Assembly (NCBI RefSeq): GCF_900109135.1
Contig: NZ_FNYT01000033.1
Span: 1-33,439 of the forward strand
DNA length: 33,439 nucleotides
Reading direction: 5' to 3'
Origin: Trichococcus ilyis
GTDB lineage: Bacteria > Bacillota > Bacilli > Lactobacillales > Aerococcaceae
Shown: piece after piece, positions 24,627 through 32,457 of the stretch
Position numbering within the stretch: the first letter of the stretch is position 1
How the letters are laid out: the number at the start of each line of letters is the position of its first letter
The notes under the pieces: generated by a model
Seen by the model: the letters and a program-made list of their open reading frames with translations, nothing else
Databases searched by the model: none
Told to the model about the DNA's origin: nothing
Translations under genes and position numbers: made by a program

Positions 24627-24641
24627 AGTAAGCGCTTCGCA
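24627..24641 (-). promoter_or_regulatory. Possible cre site for the GPH operon
   Basis: On the minus strand TGCGAAGCGCTTACT matches the catabolite-responsive consensus WTGNAANCGNWNNCW with two mismatches, about 65 nt before the symporter gene. Carbon catabolite repression by CcpA would make sense for a sugar symporter, but the match is imperfect. Confidence 0.35.
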
Positions 24642-24710
24642 TCAAATTCGTATACAATTCATCACTAACCAAAAAATAACAGAGTAACCGTTTCCAAACA
24701 AGGTCAGAAA

Positions 24711-24744
24711 AACATAAGCTGTCGTTTAAGCAACACCTTATGTT
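24711..24744. promoter_or_regulatory. Candidate operator of the TetR-type regulator
   Basis: AACATAAG (24711-24718) and CTTATGTT (24737-24744) are perfect 8-bp inverted repeats with 18 nt between. The right arm overlaps the TTAAAAT -10-like element in front of the tetR gene. This position fits autoregulation. Confidence 0.5.
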
Positions 24745-24769
24745 AAAATGTCTATAAAAGGAGGCGCTT

Positions 24770-25324
24770 ATGGAAAAGACCGATCGCCGTACAATAAAGA
24801 CATGCCGGGCGCTCACTGACGCCATGTGGGACTTACTGAATGAAAAAAAATTCGATAATATCTCTGTTCGGGATATTACCGAAGCAGCCGATATCAATCG
24901 CTCTACCTTTTATCTCCACTACGAGGACAAATACGACCTCATGGACCAAATGATCAAGGATTTACTCGCTAAGTTTAATGATCCTAAACCTGCGGGCACA
25001 ACCCCATTCCAGGAAATGACAATCAATCATTATCAAAATTCCGTCACAAATATTGACCAAAACTATCGGCGATTCAAAATTTTATTTTGTCACCCCGATA
25101 TCTTTGATTTTCAAGCCTGGCTGGCCGATGCCTATTTTAGTAAGTCACGCCTGCCGCATGACTTCCCGGATGACAAGCGAATTGATTATGAATTTGAAGT
25201 CAATTATTTCACGGCTGCGATTGCAGGTACAATGAGATGGTGGGTGCTTAATGACCGACCCATTCCAGCAGACAGGATGGCTGAGAAACTATACGGCATC
25301 CACCAACAACTTTTTTTCAGTTAA
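24770..25324 (+). CDS. TetR/AcrR-family transcriptional regulator
   Basis: 184 aa, ATG at 24770 after AAAGGAGG. The N-terminal TetR helix-turn-helix is plain: residues about 7-25 give helix 1 (RTIKTCRALTDAMWDLL), then KKFDNISVRDITEAADINRSTFYLHYEDKYDLMDQM (about 26-62). The C-terminal ligand domain is divergent, as usual in this family, of the type often called TetR_C_8-like. It is transcribed away from the GPH-creatininase operon and an inverted repeat lies in the shared 200-bp region, so it very probably controls that operon and itself. Inducer unknown, presumably the transported compound. Confidence 0.88.
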   Translation: MEKTDRRTIKTCRALTDAMWDLLNEKKFDNISVRDITEAADINRSTFYLHYEDKYDLMDQMIKDLLAKFNDPKPAGTTPFQEMTINHYQNSVTNIDQNYRRFKILFCHPDIFDFQAWLADAYFSKSRLPHDFPDDKRIDYEFEVNYFTAAIAGTMRWWVLNDRPIPADRMAEKLYGIHQQLFFS

Positions 25325-25353
25325 AGCATCATATTAACTGCATCTTTCGTAAC

Positions 25354-25400
25354 AAAAGCAAGAAGGCGACCGAAATCACAACGGTCGCCTTCTTGCTTTT
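25354..25400. terminator. Strong terminator between tetR and the arr gene
   Basis: A perfect 19-bp stem runs from AAAAGCAAGAAGGCGACCG (25354-25372) to its complement at 25382-25400, with a 9-nt loop. The A and T runs at the ends make it work in both directions. Confidence 0.9.
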
Positions 25401-25523
25401 GGATGGAGCTAACTTTAATGTGTTCCTTGTGGCAGGCATTTTCTTATCAAAGCAGACGGCGATGAAAAGTGATTATGCGCATCGACCTGTACTTCCGTAC
25501 TTCCGCGGGCAAAAGTTGAATCC

Positions 25524-26273
25524 TCAATTAATAATTTCACCTGTGTTATTGGCCAACTTTTCATGCCATACACGAAGTTCCTCAGGCGTCCGTCGCAACC
25601 ACTCTGTTGCTTCGCCAACAATTTTTAAAGGTGCTTGTGAGCGATAGGAACGTGTCAGATTTCCCGGAAATTTCTTATCGGTAACATTTGGGTCGTTCTC
25701 AAACTCCCCTGTTGGTTCCACAATATAGATACGTTCCCTTCCATAACCCTTTGCCAATGAGGCAGCAAGTCCCGCACCGTTAACCAAGGCGGTGAAATAA
25801 ATGTGGTTCATTTTAAGCTCAGGTCTATAATTCGACTCCTCCTTTGCTGTGAGCAGATCACCCACCTGCAAATCGGCTTTTGTCCCATGATAAAAGGGGC
25901 CTTGGTCAGAAGGCGTATCTTGATACGAATTTGATAGTTCATAATTCTTTTTTGCCTTTTCAGAATCGGATAACACCTCATAGCATTTAGCGATATTCAA
26001 ATATAGCGATGGGAAAGCGCTCTTAACAGCAACATCATTCATTTTTAACGCAAACCGCAAAGCTGTTTCGAACCATTTTAATCTTTCTGATATATTTCTT
26101 TGATGTCGGGCCACATAATAAGCTGCAATAAATTTTTCAAAATCGGCTGTCGCTTCATTCCAGGCTTCATCAAATAATAACCTTGCCTCTTCAGGGTTGC
26201 CGCTATCTTCCATTCCCATCCCACGAAGGAGTAACTGAATGATCTTGTTATTCGGATCGAATTGATTATCCAT
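25524..26273 (-). CDS. arr: TPR-like domain fused to Arr-type (rifampin) ADP-ribosyltransferase
   Basis: 249 aa, ATG at 26273 with GGGGGG upstream. Residues 1-122 are helical with TPR-like repeats (NPEEARLLFDEAWNEA, AKCYEVLSDSEKAKKNYELS). Residues 124-249 are a complete Arr domain: GPFYHGTKADLQVGDLL, NHIYFTAL, ERIYIVEPTGEFENDPNVTDKKFPGN in pieces, and TRSYRS. The catalytic set keeps the Arr spacing: His129, Tyr159 and Asp194 (30 and 65 residues apart). Arr transfers ADP-ribose from NAD+ to rifampin and inactivates it. The classical Arr has only about 140 residues, so the TPR part is an extension, perhaps for a protein partner. It lies downstream of an AbaSI-like nuclease on the same strand (68-nt gap). 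Rifampin resistance is plausible, a different cellular target also possible. Confidence 0.85.
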   Translation of the reverse strand: MDNQFDPNNKIIQLLLRGMGMEDSGNPEEARLLFDEAWNEATADFEKFIAAYYVARHQRNISERLKWFETALRFALKMNDVAVKSAFPSLYLNIAKCYEVLSDSEKAKKNYELSNSYQDTPSDQGPFYHGTKADLQVGDLLTAKEESNYRPELKMNHIYFTALVNGAGLAASLAKGYGRERIYIVEPTGEFENDPNVTDKKFPGNLTRSYRSQAPLKIVGEATEWLRRTPEELRVWHEKLANNTGEIIN

Positions 26274-26341
26274 CTTATTTCCCCCCTTTATTGTTGGCCC
26301 ATCAGCAGCTCAAGGTCTTTCCAAATATTCTTTATCCACCT

Positions 26342-27238
26342 TTACATAAACTCTCGCATCGACAGTTTTCTATTTTCATAATCAATATACAGACGATCAC
26401 TGACTTTATGAAATTCACAAGACTTACGGTCCTCAGAAATTTTCTTCAACTCAAAATTCCCGATAAATCTGTAACTGAATTTTCCGAAATTATCTTTCAT
26501 TCTGGCAAATACTGCCCTCAATTCGCCCATTTCATTTGTTACTATCTTTCCGTCTTCGCGGATGTTCTCCTCTTTGATAACGCTCCAGTCTTCATTCAAG
26601 TAGTTCAGCCATTGACTATGTTCTTTTTTTGATTCTGTCGAAATAGTTGGGAACCAAACATGTGCTAGCTTACCATCAATAGCGATTTTGATGCTCGCTT
26701 GTTGAAATCCTTTATAATTTTTGAAAAACAGTTGATTTGCCACATCAGTAATTACACGAAAACGGTAAAAATCATCAATCGATATGTATCCCTTTTCCAT
26801 TACTTGGTTTTTGACCGATAAATCTGTATCCCAGTGGGTGATCTTTTTTTCTGCCACTTTTTCTTTTACCTCCGCTGAAATTGTTGCTATTCTTTTCGAT
26901 AATACTTTTAACGGTAGGGTTGCATCCACACGTTTTAATTCAAAAAGGCTCTCTTCACGAATGGATGATAGTTTCTCTTCGATGGTCAATTCACGTTTCA
27001 GATCTGATTCAACATTATTTTTGTGAAAAGCTTCATCTACTTCTACACCAACGTTTATCTGGGGGAAATATAAGTCGATCAGGTAGTATTCGTTGTCATG
27101 GCCTTTTACATATTGCTGTGTTACAGGCCGTAAATCCAAACAATCTATCTTTTGCCAAATAGCATTAAGGATGTAATTCTCATAATCTTTCCGTTTTGTC
27201 CGAGAAAAAGTTTTAATTAAATATTCGACTTTGTCCAT
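26342..27238 (-). CDS. AbaSI/PvuRts1I-like modification-dependent restriction endonuclease
   Basis: 298 aa, ATG at 27238 after GGGGG. The N-terminal 75 residues (FSRTKRKDYENYILNAIWQK, PVTQQYVKGHDNEYYLIDLYFPQ, INVGVEVDEAFH) resemble the Vsr-like nuclease domain of AbaSI, with Asp55, Glu66 and Asp68 as likely metal-binding residues of a PD-(D/E)xK-type site. The C-terminal half (from about residue 145; YISIDDFYRFRVITDVANQLF...ASIKIAIDGKLAHVWFPTI in pieces) would be the SRA-like reader that binds hydroxymethylated or glucosylated cytosine. Such enzymes cut phage DNA carrying modified cytosines and need no methylase. It has no separate partner here. Family call from remembered similarity; confirm by profile search. 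Confidence 0.7.
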   Translation of the reverse strand: MDKVEYLIKTFSRTKRKDYENYILNAIWQKIDCLDLRPVTQQYVKGHDNEYYLIDLYFPQINVGVEVDEAFHKNNVESDLKRELTIEEKLSSIREESLFELKRVDATLPLKVLSKRIATISAEVKEKVAEKKITHWDTDLSVKNQVMEKGYISIDDFYRFRVITDVANQLFFKNYKGFQQASIKIAIDGKLAHVWFPTISTESKKEHSQWLNYLNEDWSVIKEENIREDGKIVTNEMGELRAVFARMKDNFGKFSYRFIGNFELKKISEDRKSCEFHKVSDRLYIDYENRKLSMREFM

Positions 27239-27317
27239 ATGATCCCCCTTTACACTATATTTTCTTCGAGTTCCCCTTCATGCTAGCCTTTCAGCAAACA
27301 CCATTGAGTTGATTTCA

Positions 27318-27488
27318 TCACATAGAAGTATCTGAGGCGTTCTTTGCAACGCGTTCTGCCTCATTATCTTTTTTGGCAGTCCTGGCGATTAAATCCAACA
27401 AAAAAATAATTCCTTCAGCTATTGGATCTCTATACTTCCAAAGTACGCTCAACACTTTTTTTACGGCCCCTACTTGTATTGAACTCAT
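27318..27488 (-). CDS. Small protein of 56 aa, coupled to the upstream gene
   Basis: The ATG at 27488 overlaps the stop of the preceding gene in an ATGA arrangement and has GGAGAAAAG in front of it. The product begins MSSIQVGAVKKVLSVLWKY and continues with RDPIAEGIIFLLDLIARTAKKD, ending ...NASDTSM. The middle is an amphipathic or membrane-seeking helix with a hydrophobic run (AEGIIFLLDLIA) between Lys/Arg-rich ends. No family is recognised. Size and helix would fit a small membrane-active protein or toxin, but this is only an idea. It lies 79 nt upstream of the AbaSI-like gene on the same strand. Confidence 0.55.
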   Translation of the reverse strand: MSSIQVGAVKKVLSVLWKYRDPIAEGIIFLLDLIARTAKKDNEAERVAKNASDTSM

Positions 27489-27805
27489 ATTCTTTTCTCC
27501 TTTAAACTTTTCTTGATGGCATGTTTTAAAACCATCCTCAACAGCTTGCTCTTTGTGTTTTTTAACAAGTCATTTATCAAAAGGTCTCTGAGTTCAACAG
27601 TCGTCAGTTCTGGATTGTCTGCCAATTCCATTCTGGCTCTCATGTACAGTTTTTTGGGTTTCAAATTCAATTGAGATAGGATCATATCTTTAGAATCTTC
27701 CAGTTCTTCTGGCAGTACTTCGCTGACAACCGTTTCATAATTTGATTGTGCGACTTCCAAGCTATTCTTTGTTGCAGTACTTAATTCGTAGGACTTTTCA
27801 CTCAC
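27485..27805 (-). CDS. Hypothetical protein of 106 aa
   Basis: Starts with GTG at 27805 (AGAGG about eleven bases before it) and ends by overlapping the next small gene (ATGA). The protein is helical and charged; the C-terminal part (LLINDLLKNTKSKLLRMVLKHAIKKSLKEKRI in two pieces) is strongly basic, the N-terminal part acidic (SEVLPEELEDSKDM). A middle motif LNLKPKKLYMRARMELADNPELTTVELRDLL looks like a small helical DNA- or RNA-binding or regulator domain, without a recognised family. No signal peptide or membrane segment. With the 56-aa gene it forms a translationally coupled pair just upstream of the defence genes; a toxin-antitoxin or defence accessory role is a guess. Confidence 0.55.
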   Translation of the reverse strand: MSEKSYELSTATKNSLEVAQSNYETVVSEVLPEELEDSKDMILSQLNLKPKKLYMRARMELADNPELTTVELRDLLINDLLKNTKSKLLRMVLKHAIKKSLKEKRI

Positions 27806-27875
27806 TCAGACCACATCCTCTTCTACTCTTTTATTCACATCTTAATATTACTACAACTATTAACAAAAACTAAAG

Positions 27876-27940
27876 AATATTTGCGGATTGATATCCGCCA
27901 GCCAAAAGGTTCTTTCCTGTGGCGGGTATCAGCGGATATT
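27876..27940. repeat. Nested inverted repeat upstream of the small gene pair
   Basis: TGATATCCGCCA (27889-27900) pairs with TGGCGGGTATCA (27920-27931) over 12 bp with one G-T pair and a 19-nt loop, framed by AATATT (27876) and ATATT (27936-27940). Inside the left arm GCGGAT-TGAT-ATCCGC (27883-27898) is itself a palindrome. It lies about 70-135 nt before the GTG of the 106-aa gene, so it could be an operator or an RNA structure. Confidence 0.55.
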
Positions 27941-28018
27941 TAATAATAATTCTAAAATGTTATAGATGTGCTGTTGCCATCAAGTTTTTATATTAGTTCC
28001 GTACGTTAGCTGAAAAGC

Positions 28019-28057
28019 AAAAGCGGAAAGCCCATCACTATAGGCTTTCCGCTTTTT
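28019..28057. terminator. Bidirectional terminator downstream of the kinase gene
   Basis: A 14-bp perfect stem AAAAGCGGAAAGCC (28019-28032) with its complement (28043-28056), loop of 10 nt. T runs exist on both strands. On the minus strand it lies about 170 nt after the kinase stop and isolates the kinase from the small gene pair. Confidence 0.85.
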
Positions 28058-28227
28058 CGATTCTACTCTCTTTTTCAAGCCTTTTCTGTAGCTTCCTCAG
28101 CAACGCCGTCATATAGACATTCTCCTAAACAAAATGACCTCATTTATGATAAGCATGTGCGTATCATAAATAAATGATATTTTTGATAGATGACTATTTA
28201 ATATTTCCTTCACACATAAAAAATTAT

Positions 28228-29544
28228 TTACCCTATAATCTCTTGCAACACCTTGCTATTTTCGTAATTTGAAATCATTTCCAAATCAGCTTTGAAATGA
28301 ATTCCATCTTCATCATGTAGTAATTTAGTTAGAAAAGGATCATATATTTCAGAAATATACTTACCAACATATCCCATTGCCCAAAATCTATTATGATAAA
28401 CCGATACTCTCACGCTTGCTTTAATTATTCGCAATTGTAATTCAATGTCTAAAGTGCTACTTAATCCTCTCAATAACGATATTGTCGACGAAACTATAGT
28501 GTCAACATAGCTAAATGGATATCCTCTAGTTTCAATATCATCACAAATATTGCCTATAAATTCGGTATAAAAACCATTGTGATTATCCCATATATTTTTG
28601 TGCGTACCTGCATCGAGCTTGATCATCAAATCAACTTTATCTTCATAAGCAGGATTTAGTATGAAACCTAACTCAGTCTCAAAATTAATACCACTCGAAC
28701 AATTTTCTGAAATTAATTGTATAACCTTATCCAATTTATAATCTTTAACGTTAAAGCTTATAGTCGGCTCCCTAAGCAAATAGAAATCACTTGTAAATTC
28801 ACCTATTGTTTGATACCGCTTTTCAGGATTGTAATCAGTTGCTTTTTTTATAATTCGTCTAATTTGAGGACTTGTTTCGCCTAGCTTCATCATTTCATAA
28901 TTGCTAAAATCCTTAGTGAACAGCACATACATAATGCGTCCTAAACTATATATCTCTGATTTCTCATCAGCATTTTTTAAATCTCTCAATTGTTCTGGGG
29001 CAGAAAAATAGTACGTTCCTAAGCCACCGCTCAGTACGGTTAAATTAATCGTTCCTTCTCTAAATAATCTAGAAGATATTCCAAAATCAGTAATTTTAAC
29101 ATTACTTTCAGAATCTACTAAAATATTTTGTGGTTTTAAATCTCTATGAAGGTAACCCTCTGAAATATAGAATGTCACTCCATCCAGTATTTGCGAGAAT
29201 ATATTGACACAATCATCGAAAGAAATTTCTTTATTTTTTATATAATCTTCCAAATTATAAGGATACTTAACCATAATAATGAAATACTCTTCAAAATCAC
29301 AATACACCGGTTTTAGTATATTTTTATGATTCATATTCTGAAGATATCTCATTTCTCTATCAAATCTGTGATATTGCTTTAAATCTTCTTCATTACTAAT
29401 CTTCTTTAATACCAAATTATCTTGCACTAGACTTCCATGATCATCCACAATACTACAATTGTAAATTTTTCCAATGCCACCAAGATAAATAGGTTTTTCT
29501 TCAGTAACTACAAAATACGGCGTATCTTTGATTTGATATTTCAT
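28228..29544 (-). CDS. Soluble Hanks-type Ser/Thr protein kinase
   Basis: 438 aa from the ATG at 29544, seven bases after AAGGAG. The kinase domain fills about residues 12-265: glycine loop LGGIGKIY, catalytic Lys in LVLKK (47/48), Glu64 in REM, HRDLKPQN (133-140), DFG (153-155) and APE (182-184), all intact. The C-terminal 170 residues match nothing I know and hold no membrane segment or PASTA repeat, unlike the housekeeping PrkC/StkP kinases. It is AT-rich relative to hsdM and the jet genes, suggesting recent acquisition. It follows hsdS on the same strand (about 115-nt gap). Phage-defence kinases such as Stk2 are of similar size, so a defence role is a reasonable inference. Confidence 0.85.
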   Translation of the reverse strand: MKYQIKDTPYFVVTEEKPIYLGGIGKIYNCSIVDDHGSLVQDNLVLKKISNEEDLKQYHRFDREMRYLQNMNHKNILKPVYCDFEEYFIIMVKYPYNLEDYIKNKEISFDDCVNIFSQILDGVTFYISEGYLHRDLKPQNILVDSESNVKITDFGISSRLFREGTINLTVLSGGLGTYYFSAPEQLRDLKNADEKSEIYSLGRIMYVLFTKDFSNYEMMKLGETSPQIRRIIKKATDYNPEKRYQTIGEFTSDFYLLREPTISFNVKDYKLDKVIQLISENCSSGINFETELGFILNPAYEDKVDLMIKLDAGTHKNIWDNHNGFYTEFIGNICDDIETRGYPFSYVDTIVSSTISLLRGLSSTLDIELQLRIIKASVRVSVYHNRFWAMGYVGKYISEIYDPFLTKLLHDEDGIHFKADLEMISNYENSKVLQEIIG

Positions 29545-29659
29545 GTGTTCTCTCCTTATATTCATTTGCAATAATTAAATCTCCTTGAAATGACAGTATT
29601 CTCTCTATTAAAGGACTAGGATCCTGTATATAAATTCTGTCAATAAGGAGTCCCTGGAA

Positions 29660-30838
29660 CTAAACAAACATCTGTTGCATAAGCCCTTTTTTCTGCTCTT
29701 TCAGCAACTCTACTGTTTGCTCCAAATTTTCAAGCCGTTTCTCTATTGCAGAAAGAAAATCTGCTATTTCTTGTTGTTCTAGATAGGATGGTATCTCTAC
29801 TTCGCAAGACTCAAAAGAAGTCATCCGTAAAGACCTAACGGTTGTACCAACGCAAGTTTTTAAAAAATGATTATTTTTTGTATTTAAATAGTGATAGACG
29901 TATCTTGCACTACAATCCTCTTCAAAATCCGATAAACTATACGCACGTTGATGAAGAGCATATTTACCTTTAAAATATCTTGGATAGAAAGAGCTCCCTT
30001 CACCTGGATATATTAATGCCTCTTCATCATATGAATATTCATTTAGCTTTTTTATAGTCTCAGATCTATCAAAAAATGTATATTTCCCATCTGACACTGA
30101 ATCCTGAACATTCATATTACCAGTTTTAATAGTACATATTTTATCCAAAGTAGTAGTTTTCCACTCTGGATAATTATTGCCATCTTGATCTTTGAAGCGT
30201 AGTTCTTGGTTGAAGATTTTTTGCATCATAGCTTTCTTGAGTTGTTTGTAATTATGCAATTGTCGCTGATGAAGAGCGATAGTATCGTCGAGCTGTTGAA
30301 AAAAAGTTCCAATTTTTGTTTGTTCTCTGAAAGTAGGGTATTTAAAATCCATTTTAGCTATTTGTTGGAAATTAAGACCTTCTCTTCCTCCACCAGCTTG
30401 ATTTAGTTCAATCTGTTTTTGTCCTTTAGGAGAAGTTAAGTTTAACTGGATGTAATAAGAATTGATTTCATTTGTTGGGCGAATAATACAAACATGTTGA
30501 TTAACATTTGATGGTGACGATAGCTCGTATACTGCAGCTCTTCCAATAGAAGCCCCTGTAATATTTAGCAGAACATCACCTTTCTCAACACGACTATTGG
30601 CCATTTCATTATCCATTGACTCGGTAATATAAGCGATCTCTTCAAAGTTTACTCTATCATTATATATGTTCTGAGATCGTAAAAATGGTACACCACTTTC
30701 TGTGTAAACTGAGTCCCCACCTTTCGGCGTTTTCCCGCTTCCTATTTTAGTAGTTATATCCCCTAACTTACGCTGTTCCCAAGCGTCAGTAAAACCATTA
30801 AAGCGAATGTCAGGAATTTGTTGCTTTTTACTACACAT
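29660..30838 (-). CDS. hsdS: Type I restriction-modification specificity subunit HsdS
   Basis: 392 aa when started at the ATG at 30838, which has GGTGAT four bases upstream and overlaps hsdM by 8 nt; ATGs at 30853 and 30844 are also in frame. The product has the full HsdS layout: first target-recognition domain from PDIRFNGFTDAWEQRKLGDIT, a conserved helix around FFQQLDDTIALHQRQLHNYK, second recognition domain from YPEWKTTTLDKICTIKTG, and the closing helix FLSAIEKRLENLEQTVELLK. Each recognition domain reads one half of the split DNA target for HsdM (and HsdR). The second domain region is AT-rich compared with hsdM, as in genes that exchange recognition domains. Confidence 0.9.
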   Translation of the reverse strand: MCSKKQQIPDIRFNGFTDAWEQRKLGDITTKIGSGKTPKGGDSVYTESGVPFLRSQNIYNDRVNFEEIAYITESMDNEMANSRVEKGDVLLNITGASIGRAAVYELSSPSNVNQHVCIIRPTNEINSYYIQLNLTSPKGQKQIELNQAGGGREGLNFQQIAKMDFKYPTFREQTKIGTFFQQLDDTIALHQRQLHNYKQLKKAMMQKIFNQELRFKDQDGNNYPEWKTTTLDKICTIKTGNMNVQDSVSDGKYTFFDRSETIKKLNEYSYDEEALIYPGEGSSFYPRYFKGKYALHQRAYSLSDFEEDCSARYVYHYLNTKNNHFLKTCVGTTVRSLRMTSFESCEVEIPSYLEQQEIADFLSAIEKRLENLEQTVELLKEQKKGLMQQMFV

Positions 30839-32456
30839 TTCCATCACCAACATTTCTCAATTTTGCTAACGCATTCTGCAATTCTTGTTCGGCTTCTTCG
30901 GTTGTTCCATGCAATTCTCCAAACAGCGCAAACAATTCCTTCTCTGCTTGTATGATTTCTTTTTGGGTCTGTTGGATCGCTGTTGCGACTTCCTCCAGGG
31001 AAATTTTTTCTTCTTCCTCGAATGTATCCACATAACGAGGGATATTCAGGTTGTAGTCGTTTTCCTTGATTTCATCCAAAGTCGCCACATAGCTGTATTT
31101 ATCGATTGCTTCCCTCTTTTTGTAGGTAGCTACGATTTTTTCTACGTTTGCGTCGGTCAGGTTGTTTTGGTTCTTGGCTTTTTCAAATTCGTTGGAAGCA
31201 TCAATGAAAAGAACGGTATTGTCGTCCTGGCGGCACTTCTTGAATACCAAAATACAGGTTGGGATGCTGGTTCCGTAAAATACATTAGCTGGCAAGCCGA
31301 TGACTGCATCCAGATAGTTCTTTTCTTCAATGAGATACTGTCGGATGACTCCTTCTGCCGCGCCACGGAACAGGACACCGTGCGGCAAGACGACCGCCAT
31401 TGTGCCGTTGTCATCCAGGTGATAGATCATATGTTGGACAAAGGCGAAGTCAGCTTTCGATTTCGGAGCTAGTTTACCATAGCTGCTGAAACGTTCATCA
31501 TCCAAAAACTTCGCGTCAGCACTCCAATTGGCACTGTATGGTGGATTGGCAACGACTGCCTTGAAACGCATGTCGCCAAAATGAGGATGTTCTAAAGTAT
31601 CGCCTATTTCGATATCAAAGTCTTGGAAGGATACTTCGTGCAGCAACATGTTCATGCGGGCCAAGTTATAAGTGGTACTGTTCAACTCTTGACCATAGTA
31701 ATGGCGTACATTTGCCTCATTCCCGATCCGAAGCAGCAATGAACCAGATCCGCAAGTTGGGTCATAGACATTTTTAAGGTCGGTTTTGTCGGCAGTCACG
31801 ATTTTTGCCAGAATTTTGGACACTTGTTGAGGTGTGTAGAATTCTCCCGCCTTTTTACCCGCATTCGCTGCAAATTGTCCGATGAGGTATTCATAAGCGT
31901 CACCCAATACATCAATTTCCGCATCCTCATGCATGAAATCAAGGTCGTTCAAATTAATGAGTACTTTTGCTATCAGGCTGGACCGAGCTTTCACAGAATT
32001 TCCCAATCGTGATGAAGTCAGATCCATGTCATCAAACAGGTGATTGAAATCCTCTTGACTGGCATGGCCCAAAGTGGATTCTTCTATCTTGCTGATGGCT
32101 TTTTCCAGCACTTCCACATCGAATTTTCCTTGTTCACCCTTTTCGATTTCTGCGACCATCGCTGAGTATAAGTCCTGCGGCTCGATAACATACCCGATTT
32201 GGGCTATCAACTCTTCCTTAAGACCTTCTTGATACTCAGGGTCCTTCCATGCTTCTTCGTAGCTGATGTTGTCTTCTTCCAATAGCTTGATTACCCGTTG
32301 TTCGGTCTTTTCGGATAGATAGCGGTAGAAAATCAAGCCCAGAATGTAGTTGCGGAATTCGCTGGCATCCATCGTACCACGCAGATCGTTGGCGATTGCC
32401 CATAGTTTCTTATGTAGTTCTGCTTGTTGCACTTTTTGCTTTGCTGTTGTACTCAT
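30831..32456 (-). CDS. hsdM: Type I restriction-modification methyltransferase HsdM
   Basis: 541 aa, the usual length. It has the N-terminal HsdM helical domain (QQAELHKKLWAIANDLRG), the FYTPQ entry (206-210), SAM-binding motif I YDPTCGSGSL (231-240) and the catalytic NPPY (304-307), which marks N6-adenine methylation. The C-terminal coiled tail (EEKISLEEVATAIQQTQKEIIQAEKEL) contacts HsdS. It starts 1 nt after the half-hsdS stop and overlaps the full hsdS at the other end, so the three genes are a single operon. It methylates host DNA at the site set by HsdS. Confidence 0.95.
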   Translation of the reverse strand: MSTTAKQKVQQAELHKKLWAIANDLRGTMDASEFRNYILGLIFYRYLSEKTEQRVIKLLEEDNISYEEAWKDPEYQEGLKEELIAQIGYVIEPQDLYSAMVAEIEKGEQGKFDVEVLEKAISKIEESTLGHASQEDFNHLFDDMDLTSSRLGNSVKARSSLIAKVLINLNDLDFMHEDAEIDVLGDAYEYLIGQFAANAGKKAGEFYTPQQVSKILAKIVTADKTDLKNVYDPTCGSGSLLLRIGNEANVRHYYGQELNSTTYNLARMNMLLHEVSFQDFDIEIGDTLEHPHFGDMRFKAVVANPPYSANWSADAKFLDDERFSSYGKLAPKSKADFAFVQHMIYHLDDNGTMAVVLPHGVLFRGAAEGVIRQYLIEEKNYLDAVIGLPANVFYGTSIPTCILVFKKCRQDDNTVLFIDASNEFEKAKNQNNLTDANVEKIVATYKKREAIDKYSYVATLDEIKENDYNLNIPRYVDTFEEEEKISLEEVATAIQQTQKEIIQAEKELFALFGELHGTTEEAEQELQNALAKLRNVGDGNV

Positions 32457-32457
32457 T

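Noticed and set aside
25401-25523. Plus-strand open frame of 84 aa after the tetR terminator
   Set aside because: No ribosome site, overlaps the end of the arr gene on the other strand, and no conserved sequence recognised.
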